This document shows positions 1 to 15,076 of a stretch of 64,000 nt of DNA, one piece after another (positions within the stretch are counted from its first letter, which is position 1; every line of letters starts with the position of its first letter). The notes beneath the pieces were generated by a model. The model searched no databases. It had not been told where the DNA came from and saw only the letters and a program-made list of their open reading frames with translations. Both the position numbers and the translations under genes were made by a program. The stretch comes from Beverwykella pulmonaria (taxonomy: Eukaryota; Ascomycota; Dothideomycetes; Pleosporales; Melanommataceae), in NCBI GenBank assembly GCA_001599595.1, contig BCHH01000003.1:500287-564286 (forward strand), in the 5' to 3' direction.

Positions 1-1
1 T

Positions 2-1559
<1,558 letters not shown>

Positions 1560-2641
1560 AACATCACTAATGGAGGAGGACGATGAGGCAATCAAAATCT
1601 TGTGCAATTCTAGGAATTTCTTTCAACATGGAAGATGGAGGATGTAAATGGCCCGCCAATCGGAGTCGAGTCTTGATCAGACCCTGCATCTTCGCGGCAT
1701 TTCTTGGATCGAGGGTCTACGCACCGCCATCATAGTTTTCTATCTCAGAGGCCTTCAAGCCTGACCACGAACTTGTAACGCCGCATCCTCCGACGAAAAA
1801 GACGGTACTTGGGATCGCGTCGTGGGATTGGGTGGTGCCACACGGCTGATCTTACAGCCTTTGCAGGATGCGGCAAATATGTGTATTTTCATATACGGAA
1901 TCTTCGGGCCGGATCAACCAGCGAATCAGACACCATAGGCTTAGACGGTTTTTCGATTACTCGACCTGGATTACTCGGTCATTGGTTGTAATTTGGCATT
2001 CGGTCGAGGGCATAGCTGCGGAGCTTTGTGCGACCTGGGTTCATTTCTTTTTGGGATCTTGGGCTTGCGATTTCATACGACTTCTTAGCGCGGATAAAGA
2101 GACGTTTGTGCTTTCTATCTCTCCACTTTAGTGTCTATACTTGGTGTGAGCACCGAGACGGTTACGGGAGGGAAGGATGGTGTAGCGGCCGCCATGGCAT
2201 TGCTTGTATATGGGGCAGTTCACCAGCGAGAGAGAATACATCAAAGGCTAGTACTGTGTGCACGATGACATATTCCTAATATTCATATTGTGGTAGAGAG
2301 AGCGTATTTAGGCTTCAAGTGAAGGAATATTCTGCTGTGAAATGATGATTCTTTATACCAAGCTGAGGACTATATTCACCGGCCTCGTTCACGAGGTTTC
2401 GGCCGCGTGCACGATTCGTGGTGTGGCAGCCCTGAGTGGCGGTGGACCATGTTACGCCACAGCTTCGTCACCGCCAAGACCCTGGAACGGCAGCTGCGCC
2501 CGCTCGCCCACTGCTCAACACTAGCTTGCCTTCTACCTCACCACTGCAGGCTGCCCCGACTCTTCGTCTCCTGTCTACCAACCACCTGAACACTTCACTC
2601 TTCAAACGACCACCGCACTGAATACTATTACATAACTGGCG
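1560..2641. other. intergenic, no gene seen
   Basis: About 1.1 kb between the kinase stop and the HSE1 start. Only short overlapping frames without domain signal. The last 200 bases are C-rich and pyrimidine-rich, as expected of a 5' leader for the following gene. Confidence 0.6.
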
Positions 2642-4887
<2,246 letters not shown>

Positions 4888-6318
4888 TTGAGAACTGGGA
4901 AGACGCGTAAATGGATACGGCATGTATGAGTATGGGAGCATCGTGCGTAGGATGTCGTTGGGCTGAGACACCAGGACACGATACGATACCATGAGCGGCA
5001 CGTCATTTTCGAGCATCCTAGGGAGAAATTAGGAATTTGATAAGGTTATTTGTGGCGAGCAATTGTATTCCAAATCCAAAGGACGAGTTAAGCTTAAATC
5101 ACATCTTAAAATACTGTATATTGATTTTGCTATTTCCAAGGGCAAGAATGATGAGATTGGTAACCGATGTTTTGCCAGATATGGTGGTGTTATGTCATTG
5201 CTAACTTAGTTCCTTTGTCTTGTGTGTCGATTTGCCTGATTGTGCAGGGAGCTTGTACATAAGTACTTAGTAGGTGAGAAGCAAGTTTAAGGGTTTCCTT
5301 CTTTTTTGCACTATTTAGTGCCCATGTTTTGTGACCGCGCTCTTTTTTATATATGTGTTTGAGACACACAATTCTATTCTGCTACTATGATTTCTATGCG
5401 TGCACGAAATTATGTAATAAGGGAGCGGTTGGCGAAGTAAGTAACTGCGAAGAGAACGAAGGTGAGTAGGTGCAAAGAAAATAAATTGTGTGGCGATCAT
5501 TGCGGGTAGGGTAATGGTTCTTATGAAAGAGAAGCATCGGCAGCAAGCATGCGAGCTCCAGAGCTCTTAGGTCTGACATATGCGGTTTTCCGAGTTGATG
5601 TTGTGTCTTGACTTGTGTGCCTTAGGGGGTCCCGTGCCTCAGCGTCTTTTTTATGCTTTTTTCTCATTGAATACCCGCCAAATGATCTCGTGCATGTGTG
5701 TTAGCCAAAAAATTGAGGCTCATCTCACCAACTCTAACACGACGTGGTTGGATTGTCGCCGTTCTATGCAGATGAGGTGAGGTGAGGTGATTCCTCGGAA
5801 CGAGTTGCTGATTTCCGGGGTTCTAACTTAGCGGGGCAAGGGTGAGGGATGGCGTTTGCTTGGCACGAGACTCGACTCGAGAACACGGTGGAAAGCTCTC
5901 CAAGGTTCATCATCGTCAACCTCACCAACGCCGCCCCCCTCAGCCCGTCGAGTCCTGTCCCGCATACAATCGAGCCTGTATCTTCCCGTTCATCATAATT
6001 ATGGCCTATTGAGCAGCCGCGCTATCTGATCTTGTCTCTCTGTGTCTATTTCCCTGGCTCTCGTGTCTTTCTGACAGCGGCCAATTCTATTATCCTCTGG
6101 TAAGTGATCGCCCACGCCTGAAATATTTGTTATTTCGCTCGCGCCCCAGGGACATTTCCACTGAAATATTTTCTGACACCCTCACGTCTAGATACTGAAC
6201 CCCCTCCCTGCACCAACGCTAGTTCCTCACCTCATCGTGGCTTCCAACTGCTAGAAACCCACCCACCTACTGTCTACCCGATACGCCCTTTGGTCAACTC
6301 GAACGGTTTATTCTACAA
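4888..6318. other. intergenic, with probable 5' UTR intron of the next gene
   Basis: No convincing gene. The first 700 bases are AT-rich and look like a 3' flank. The last 400 are pyrimidine-rich leader sequence. A good donor at 6100 (GTAAGT) and acceptor at 6191 (CTAG) outline a likely 92-base intron in the 5' untranslated region of the vigilin gene. This is inferred from the splice signals only. Confidence 0.5.
5774..5790. repeat. short GAGGT tandem repeat
   Basis: Three copies of GAGGT plus a partial copy lie in the intergenic space upstream of the vigilin gene. It is a simple microsatellite with no evident role. Confidence 0.7.
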
Positions 6319-9300
6319 ATGGCATCTGAAGCAACCGCCAACAGCGGCTCCTCTGCGACCGAGGGTCTGACCCCGGCGCAAAAACTGATGGAACAACATG
6401 ACCACCATGTCACTGTCGAAGACGTCCTCGACGAGGAGGATCTCGCCCACCCGCCTGCTTCTGCTGCGCCTACGGCCCACGCCGCGACCGCTGCCCCCCT
6501 GAGCGAGAAGGCTGCTGGAAAGCAAAAGGCCGAAGAGCCGGCCCCGGCCAACAAGCCTCCTAGCCCCTTCAACACCGCATCGGAGGAGCTCTTCCCAGCC
6601 CTGGGTCCCGTCAAGCCGCGCGCTGCCGCTTCTGTTGCACCCACCTGGGGCAAGAAGCCCGCTTCGCTCACCTCGAATGGCGCCAATGGCTCCAATGGAC
6701 TCACGCCGAGCAACGACACCTCGCGCGCCTCGACCCCGGCTTCTGGCGTGGGCATGCCTGCGGCTCTGCCCCTTGGACGCGGCCCCTCCCTTCCGACCAT
6801 GTCGCTCCCCGGCAAGCACAAGGAGCAGATCTCCTTCCACTCGTCGCAGCTTGTTCCCCGCGGGCAACTGAAGAAGCCCCTGAATGACCTGATTCGCGAC
6901 CTGAACAAAAAGTCAAAGGCGAAGCTCGAACACAAGGCCGGGCCTGGCGGTCTCCAGATCTTCGAGGCAACCGGTCCGGTCGATGCTGTTCGCCAATCTC
7001 TCAAGGACATTGCCAATGAGGTTGGATCCAAGGTGCGTACTTTTTTGGGGGCGCAGACGGACCCACTGTGCCCTTTCTTCGGTCAACCCACCATTTTGAA
7101 CCCAGGCTAACCATGCGCAGCAATCCATCAAGGTTCCCGTCCCTGCGTCTGTCCGTGCATTCATTATTGGTCGTCAAGGCGCAAAAATCCAGGAGATCAG
7201 CAAGCGCTCCGGTGCCCGCATCCAAGTGCCCAAGCAGGAGGTTGCTGAGGAGGATGATGCCATGATCGACATAGTCATCGAGGGCAACGCCTTGACTGCG
7301 GAAATGGCGCGTCGCGAGATTGAGGCCATTGTGAACGAGCGAACCTCAACCGTCAATCTGCGCATGAAGGACATCCCCGCGGAGTTCTATCCCTTCCTCG
7401 CCGGCCCGCACAACATCCATGCCAGCAATCTTGAGCAAGGCCGCGACGTTCGTGTGCAAATCCCGCACTACACCAACTGGGACACGCAGGCTCCCCCGCA
7501 AGCTGCGCGCAACCAGCCCGTTCCCTTCATCCCACAGGCCAAATACCCGATTCAGATCTCTGGAGAGCGAGTCGCTGCTCAGGAAATTCAAGCCGAACTC
7601 GAGCGCCGACACCAGCAGCTACGCCGACAACTGGCAATGGAGCAGCGCTCTATCGAGCGTGGGCGACACCAGTTCATTGTTGGTGACCGTGGAGGCTCGC
7701 TACATGATTTCCTCAAGGAGACTGGCTGTTCGGTCATCTTCCCACCCGGTGCCGACGATAGTGAGACTGTGTACATTGTGGGGCCCCCTGACAAGATTGA
7801 GAACGGTATCAGCAAGCTCGAAGATCTTGCCGCCGACATGACAATGTCGACTGCTGACGCTGCCCGTGAGCACCGTGGTGCTCATTCGCAGTCCCATGCT
7901 CACAACTTGACCCGTTACCTTCGACAGCGTCAGGCCTTGGAGGAATTGGAGCGGATGCACGAGGCGAGCATTGTTGCCCCTACCGATCGTGATGGACCAA
8001 CTGCCTGGGAGATTTACTCGAAAACCGGGAAGAACGGTATGAAAGCCCGTAGTGACATCATGAACGTGTTCCAAGGCCATCCACCTAGCCGCTTCTCCAC
8101 CGTCTCTGTGGATCCTTTCTACCACCAGTTCTTGCAGCAACGGAATGCTCAGCACATCCGCGAAGACACGGGCGTACATGTTGTTTTCCCTGACGAGACG
8201 GAAGATTCACCTGAGTTGATCTTAGTCTACGAGGGTACTACGCCCTTCGCCGACTACGTCATCCCACGCGGTCCCCCTCCCTCTGCCGAGATCAGGGCTT
8301 ACCAGCAGGCCCTTCAGCAAGCTCAACAGTTCATTGAGAGCATCACCAGCACTCAACAGAATATCGTCTCTCGCGATGTGGATGCTCCGCCCAAGTTCCA
8401 CGGCAAGATTCAAAAGTTTGTGGACCGCGAACAAGCCGCTCTGCCTCGCGATCAGATTCCCGTGCAAATGTTGTTTGGAGAGCGACGACCAGAGGCACGT
8501 AGGCGATCAAACACCAGCTTTGCTATGCGGGGACCTTCCGACGTCGTGGACGATCTGACCGCAAAGATTGTTGCCTTCATTGAGCAGGAAGAGAAGGACG
8601 AGCTCGAGCGTGGCTTCACCTTGAGCTTCGATTTCCCTCAGAAATTCGCCAACTTCCTCATCGGTAAGCGAGGGGAGAACATCCGAAAGCTGCGTGAGGA
8701 GTTTGATGTTGACATCCAGGTCAACGATGGCAAGGTCGAGCTCAAAGGACCGCAAGCCAAAGCCAATGCTTGCAAGGCCCACATCCTGGCTTTAGCTAAG
8801 CGACTTGAAGATGAAGCCACGCACACACTCAAGATCAAATCACAATATCACCGTGATCTTATTGGGGCCAAAGGTAGCCAAGTCAACCGGCTCCAGGACC
8901 GGTACAACGTTCGGATCAACTTCCCCCGATCGAGCAACCACGACGACGATGCGGGCACGGAAGGTGAGAAATCACAGAAGAACTTCCGTGCTCAGGCACC
9001 TGACGAGGTCATCATTCGTGGCCCCCGAAGGGGCGCCGACGAGGCTCGTGAAGAGCTTCTCAACCTGCTGCAGTGGACCGTCGACAATTCCCACGTCGAC
9101 ACTATTTCTGTTGCGCAGAGCCAGGTTCCGCAGTTGATCGGCTCAGGTGGGCGTGAAATGGAGAACCTTCGACTTGCTACTGGGTGCCAGATCGATATTC
9201 CTGGCGCCCGGGAGGGCGCTGACCCTTCCAGCCGCGCGGAGATCAAGCTGAGGGGAACAAAGAAGCAGGTTGAAGAGGCCAAGAAACTTCTTCAGGAGCG

Positions 9301-10446
9301 TGTTAAGGTATACGATGATACGGTGGTCAAGACCATTGAGGTGGACAGGAAGTTCCACCGGACCTTGATCGGCGGTAGTGGTAAGTCATACCCCTGCGAC
9401 TTGACATATCTTTGAGATGATGCTAACTCCCATCAGGATCCAACATTCGTTCAATCGTCACGGCTGCCGGTGGTCCAGACAATGCTCGCGAGCTCGCGCG
9501 CATGGTCCGATTCCCACGTGCTGAATCTAACGAGACGGCCATCCGCGTCGAGGGCCCCAAGAACGTTGTCGAAAAGATCGTTGCATCGATCCAGGCTCAA
9601 GTTGCGTCTCTTGAAAACCAGACAACGGAAATCCTCGACATCGCTCCTGATAAACATCGTCTGCTGATTGGCCGAGGCGGAGAAACCCGTCGCTCACTGG
9701 AATCCCAGTTTAACATCCAGTTGGATATTCCCAAGCAGACCACTACCGGTGCTGCTCGTAGCCAAGTCAAGTTGATTGGAGAACCTGCTCAAGTCGAAAA
9801 GGCCAAGGAGCACATCCTTGAACTCGTGAAGGGCCAAGAAGGCGAGACCATTCTGGTACCACTACACCTTCACCACGCCATCTCCGATAACGGCCAGTTC
9901 TTCCGTCGTCTACGCAACGAACACAAGATTACCGTCGACCACAATGGTCATCAGCTACCCCCTCGACCTGCTCCGGCCGAAGGTGGCAAAGCTCGCAAGG
10001 GTGCCAATGGCGCTCTTCCTCTGATCACCGATGACGATGACACGGCTTCCGGTGCTGAAGAGAAGTATTCATGGGAGATTGTGGACCACAATCCGATCGA
10101 GGCTGGTGCCGATACTTCGGCCACCATTCCTTGGGTTCTGCGTGGCCCTGCGGACAATCTTCCCAAAGCGAAGCAGACGCTCGAGGCTGCTATTGAAAAC
10201 GCATCGAAGCCTTCTGCGACGGGCTATCTGATCCTCCCGGATCCTCGCAGCTACCGACTTGTTGTCGGACCTGGTGGCAGCACCATCAACAGCATCCGCA
10301 AGAAGACTGGAACCAATGTGAAAGTCCCTCGCGACCAGGCCAAGGACGAGGCGATTGAGGTCGTGGGAACCAAGGAGGGCTGCGAGGAGGCGAGGCAGCT
10401 GATCCTGGATATCATATCCAGGGCCGGCAACGGTGGTCGAAAGTAA
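6319..10446 (+). CDS. scp160: vigilin / Scp160-like multi-KH RNA-binding protein
   Basis: Large multi-KH protein. In yeast Scp160 binds many mRNAs on ER-associated polysomes and affects translation and ploidy. Exons 6319-7032, 7121-9380 and 9437-10446 give 1,327 residues. At least eight KH cores with GxxG loops are visible: IIGRQGAKIQEI (about residue 255), GDRGGSLHDFL, FLIGKRGENIRKL (about 753), LIGAKGSQVNRL, LIGSGGREMENL, LIGGSGSNIRSI (about 989, created across the second intron), LIGRGGETRRSL (about 1069) and VVGPGGSTINSI (about 1268). Several intervening segments look like degenerate KH folds, as known in this family. The N-terminal 150 residues are Ala/Ser/Pro-rich and probably disordered. 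GC-rich third positions and the absence of stops across the exons support an active gene. Confidence 0.95.
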
Positions 10447-12155
10447 ATGGCTTCCGACCTTACTGGGATATACGACGGGACTTGGAAAGGGCTGGCGTGA
10501 TGCCCTTGGCCCCGTTGCCAGCATCGATCACGCGAGAGATGATCAGATTTGGTCTTTGTGTATTAGAAAACAAGGAGCAAAGCGATGACGAGTGCAGATG
10601 TATCATGACATGATTGTTCTGCACATTTTGAATCAAGCGCACGACGGGTACTGTAGTTGAAAATGGAAAATGGCTAGATTGGCATCTCGATACATGGGCG
10701 ATTGTGGAACTATGGGGCTGCAATCTCACATGCATGGTGGAAAATTAGTTTTCATAGGCCTGGGCACCAAAATTTTGACGATATTTGAAAAGTGCTTCCA
10801 ATGATGCGTGGGTTGTGAGTGTAACATGGCACGAATGTGACGCGGAGGACGTGGGCGTTGGACAGCGGTGTAGAGACATTGGTCGGCACAATGCCATTGA
10901 ACTGACCTGTCACTCATGTGAGTTTTTGGAATGAGGTGTCCGTTGTCCAAGCGGTGAGGCTTGACGCAGCTCCGTTTTAGGAAACCAATCGACAAGGAAA
11001 CATTCTTGTCCCGCGTGCTGTCTGGCTGAGGCACAGCACGTCACGGCTCCTTCTCGTACCGGTCGGCAAACGGTCAAATGGAGGGAAGGGCGATCATGCT
11101 GCTGTGATGGATTTTCCGCTCTCCGGGGTGGATGCGGACGGGGATTCCGCGCGAATCGATCGCGTGGCTGATAGGTGTGTGAGGTGAAGAGGATGGCGCG
11201 TGAAGTGTGTGGAAGGTTGTGCAGCCCTGATTCGGAAGATTGACGAGAAATCTGGGCGCGTCTCGGCGAATGCCGATCACGAGTGAAGGCGGAAGCGAAC
11301 AGTGAGGAGGGGCTCCGTGCGGGACGGTAGTCGACGAGGAAAAACGCGTAAGAAGGCAAAGGGAAGGCGGGAAGAAGGAGGGGGTTTCTCCGCGCGGCAA
11401 GGAGGAAGAGCATCCAAAGGGCAAATGACAGGAGAGAAGGAAACGAGAATGGAATGGCTATTTGGTAAGTGTGGGTGACGGTTGAAGGCGGTTGGTTGCT
11501 TTGCAGCGGAGGAGACGTTGGGGTTTGGGCATGTGGCCGGCGTCGTGAGGTCGTTTGGTGAGTTGCCGTAGTGGCGGGTTGTCGCGAGGACGGATGAGGA
11601 GTGGTGCAGGTGAGGCACAGCAGAGGAGAGGCGTTGGAACGGAATGAGCAGTGGATGAAAGAATTGGGCATGTGTGTCCTGGAATGGTATCGAGAGATGC
11701 CTGTGAGGCCAAAGCTGAGGTGAGCAGCAATTCAACGACACGAATAAGGCGTGGTCTTGAAGAACACCAAAGCTATTCATAGCCTGCTCACTCGCGGGGA
11801 ATCCCAGCCCTTAGCTCGCCATTATCCCCCCCCCTTCTAGCCTGCCGTCGTCTACCCACGCGATACGGCCCGTGTCCGCGCGCCCGTTCCAGCTCGGAGC
11901 CATGCACTTCCCTCTCGTGACGGCAGTGATAAGCGCAGCGCACAGGCGTTACCGTGTTCTGTGACTCGGTTTGCCGTGCGTGTGCGAGAAGCGAAGGTGG
12001 CCCGCACGCGCCTGCCATGGCCCATCCAAGCTTCTCGCACGGGCGATCCATTAGCCACTCTATTTGAAGCTTCGAGGCCCTTGGTCTTCTTACCTCACAT
12101 TTTTCCCTCTCCCCCACTTTCCGACCTGTGTTTGCGAGACGCCGCGCGACAAGTC
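10447..12155. other. intergenic, purine/pyrimidine-skewed, no gene accepted
   Basis: The + strand from about 11060 to 11780 is very G/A-rich. This creates long stop-free frames on the - strand with Ser/Pro/His-rich translations that overlap each other in three phases. None shows a domain or an intron pattern, so they are read as composition artefacts. A C-run lies near 11827. The last 300 bases are probably the promoter of the methyltransferase gene. Confidence 0.55.
11982..12040. promoter_or_regulatory. 11-bp inverted repeat upstream of the methyltransferase gene
   Basis: GTGCGAGAAGC at 11982-11992 is repeated as its exact reverse complement at 12030-12040. The second arm ends 115 bases before the predicted start codon at 12156. 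It may be a dyad operator or a transcript stem. No known factor site is recognised. Confidence 0.4.
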
Positions 12156-13856
12156 ATGGCGTCGAGCAGCAGTGCGCAGCCGCCCCCGCCAGCTGCTGAC
12201 GATACCCCCGCCAGCCCCGAGTTCGACGTCCCAGAGGTCGATATCGAAGCCGAGTCTTTGGAGGTATGTAGGTCCTTGTACAAGACGGAGCGAGTCGTTA
12301 GGCGCGGTGGTGCGCGGCCGCCGTCACGCGGGACGTTGAAGCTAATGTGTCTGGTCTGCAGGGCTCCGACCGGGATGGTGATTCGGCATATGGGGATGAC
12401 CTGTGAGTCGTTTTTGCCCATGTTTGATATGGGGATGTGGTTTCCGTGAGGGTCTGACTGATGCGAATTGTGACAGTGAGAGTTATACGACGTCGCTCAA
12501 GTCAACCGTGTTAAAGTAAGCCCTCTCTCGCCATTCCTCGTCGTACTCAAGGACTTACACTGGTGGTAGCTATCGCTTTGAGAACGGACGACGGTACCAT
12601 GGATACAAGGAAGGGAGTGCGAAGTACTTCTTCCCCAACGACGATGCACGGGACCCCCACTACGACAGCAATCGAATGCTTTGGGCTAATATAAATGCAG
12701 GAAGAAAACGACCGCCTCGATCTCTACCATCACGTCCAAACGCTACGACTCGATGGCGAATTGCATCTCGCTCCCATTGGAGACCACCCACAGCGAGTGC
12801 TAGACATCGGGACCGGGACTGGCATTTGGGCAATTGATTTCGGTGCGTCGAGAACCCGTCCAGCTACCCCCATTTTCCAAATTTCCCATCATGTCTACGT
12901 TTTGTTGACGTAAACTGGCGGCTTACATATTCACAGGAGACCGAGTACATCTCAATTACTGCCAAATTCTATCACACCCTGCTCACAATCCCTAGTACCC
13001 CTCCGCCGAAGTCCTCGGCAACGATATCAGCCCCATCCAACCCTCCCTCGTGCCTCCGAACGTGAAATTCGAAGTCGACGATCTGGAAGACGAGTGGGTG
13101 TACTCGAGTAAATTCGACTTTATCCATAGTCGGTACCTGGCATGCTCGATAAGAAACTGGCCCAAGTTGATGGAGCAGGCTTTCAAGTAAGCCTCAACTC
13201 TCCCTTCGCAGATTTCCAATTGGGCTGGGATAAAAAAGAGAGCTGGAAGTTGGGGTGGGGCTTTCGCTGACGTTGAGGAATAGATTCACAAAACCCGGTG
13301 GCTGGGTCGAATTCCAAGACTTCGATACGCGGTTTTACACAAGCACGAATGGCGAATACACAAAAGACAATATCATCGGCCAATGGGCGGATAAGATCGC
13401 GGATGGGCTGAGGAAGTTTGGCGTAGAGCCTGATCCGGGGTACGTCTAGCGTATTCCATAACCTTTGGTCACAAGACTAATCCTGATTGTGAAGCCCACA
13501 AATCGAGTCCTGGGTCAAACAAGCTGGGTTTATCAACGTCACTGCGAAGACACTTCCCTTTCCTGTAGGCACATGGCCAAAGGATAAGACTTTGGTAAGC
13601 ATCAGTCCTTCCCTCACTCTTCTTGCACATCTGACAATTGCTACAGAAAGAAGTCGGCGCCTTCAACTTGATCCAATTCCTCGACAACCTCGAAGGCATG
13701 ACACTCCGCATTTACACAAGTGCCTGGGGTTGGGATCCCGTAGAAGTGAAGGTTCTGTGTGCGCAATTAAGATCCGCGTTTAAAAATCCAAGGATGAGGT
13801 TTCAGCATAATTTTTACGTTGTGTATGCGCAGAAGCCGTTGGATGCTGTGGATTAG
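12156..13856 (+). CDS. LaeA-like SAM-dependent methyltransferase
   Basis: Class I methyltransferase of the fungal LaeA/TAM-like group, whose members often affect secondary metabolism. Motif I, DIGTGTG, is at residues 123-129. Family blocks follow in order: YRFENGRRYH, EENDRLDLYHH, NDISPIQPS, FDFIHSRYL, TKPGGWVEFQDFD, IESWVKQAGF, and a C-terminal NFYVVYAQKP. Ten exons are needed: 12156-12263, 12362-12402, 12477-12515, 12570-12645, 12701-12842, 12937-12944, 12996-13186, 13284-13439, 13495-13594 and 13647-13856. Total is 1,071 bases or 356 residues, with frame kept at every junction. Two junctions are odd: intron 12646-12700 starts with GC, and exon 12937-12944 is only 8 bases. Both are required to keep family-conserved blocks in frame. 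Substrate is unknown. It is probably not LaeA itself, which has many paralogues. Confidence 0.9.
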
Positions 13857-14703
13857 GGCTTCGTGGAGAAGGGGAAGAGTAATGGACGGAAGGGAGACGG
13901 GTAAAACGCAAAAGAGGTGTTCTGGTGCATCAGCGAATTCATCGCGTTTGGGAACTTTCGTGAAGACGTTGATTAGCGGGGAAATGGGCGGCGGAGAGAG
14001 GAGCGCAAAATACCATGGTAAACGACCTTGAATCCAGAACTTTTCTTCCCTTGTATGATCTCCGTGAAACTCTAGTCCTGTCAAGATGTTCCAGCAACAG
14101 GATACAAAGTTTACAGTGCATACATAGCAGAGGGACTGCCCTAACAAGTCGTTAAGGTAGACCACTATTGTTCCGATGAATCGTGCCACGTATTCACTGC
14201 CTTAGCCTAATCGAGACAAGTAATCGGCCCGTGTACTTAGCTTCCTCAAGCTTCATGAGACGGGGAATTTGTTCCTCCGTCATCCAACGGGGTTCTGGGA
14301 CAACAAGCAACATTCGGTCCTTTCAACACTTGCGTCAGAAAACGGAGGGTGAAAGCGACGGATGGACGTCGGGGTCGGGAAGGAAATACACAAGGATCGA
14401 TTTCTGGGGAGAACAGACTCTCCGAAATTGGCCGTTTTGCAATGATTCACGTCTCACATTGATGTGTAGAAACTCAAATATCGCCTGCACAACTCATAGG
14501 GCTTCTGTAAGCGTGGTGGGCAGAAACTGCTTCGGTCCATGCACACCACCTCTGCAAAACTCGCACGTATATCACAATTGTTGTCTTGTGAATTTCTTCT
14601 CTTTTGTTCCTTCTTTGTCTCATTTTCATTCCCAATTCATACATTTCACCCCAGAAGCCTTCTGAACACCCATCCTTTCCCTCACATTCCATTGCCACAA
14701 TAT
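13857..14703. other. intergenic, no gene seen
   Basis: About 850 bases between the methyltransferase and the SDR fragment. Only short frames with no recognisable domain. Confidence 0.5.
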
Positions 14704-14961
14704 GAGTACGTCCTCATCACTGGCTGCCCCAACTCGAGCATCGGCTCTGCACTCGCAAAGTCCTTTTCCACACACCCCAACCTGCATATCGTCGCCACCG
14801 CTCGCAAAATCTCGGCCATGAGCGACCTCGCCTCGTACCCCAACATCACTCTCCTCTCCCTAGGTGTAACGTCTCTATCCAGCAACATCGTCACACTCTC
14901 CACCATAACTTTCACCGTAACTTCCACTATAGCTTCCACCACAGTCAGGGAAATTATTTAA
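14704..14961 (+). pseudogene. truncated short-chain dehydrogenase/reductase fragment
   Basis: An open frame encodes the first beta-alpha-beta unit of a Rossmann fold. It reads EYVLITGCPNSSIGSALA (the TGxxxxxGxA cofactor loop), then LHIVATARKISAMSDLA and NITLLSLGVTS. This is the usual start of SDRs of the Ayr1 type (1-acyl-DHAP reductase-like). The frame runs into a Ser/Thr-rich stretch and stops at 14959-14961. The catalytic Tyr-x-x-x-Lys region and about 200 residues are missing. No continuation was found downstream, where the DUF7580 gene starts on the other strand. It is a fragment left at the edge of the rearranged island. Confidence 0.7.
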
Positions 14962-15076
14962 TCGCTATTGACCACATGGGTAGCTTGCGACCGTCTATCT
15001 CACCAAACCCGCCGTGGTTAAAATTAGGACATTCCGTTCCTAGATTTCTACTAGAATTTTTGATGACATGGTTTCA

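Noticed and set aside
5580..5780. 66-residue frame in the gap before vigilin
   Set aside because: Short, Cys/Leu-rich by chance, no domain and no flanking support.
6294..7031. 245-residue frame on the - strand opposite the vigilin start
   Set aside because: It is the antisense of a GC-rich coding exon with clear protein features on the + strand.
10910..11780. Long overlapping frames on the - strand (up to 253 residues)
   Set aside because: Three phases are open at once because the strand is C-rich and stop-poor. Translations are Ser/Pro/His-rich with no domain.
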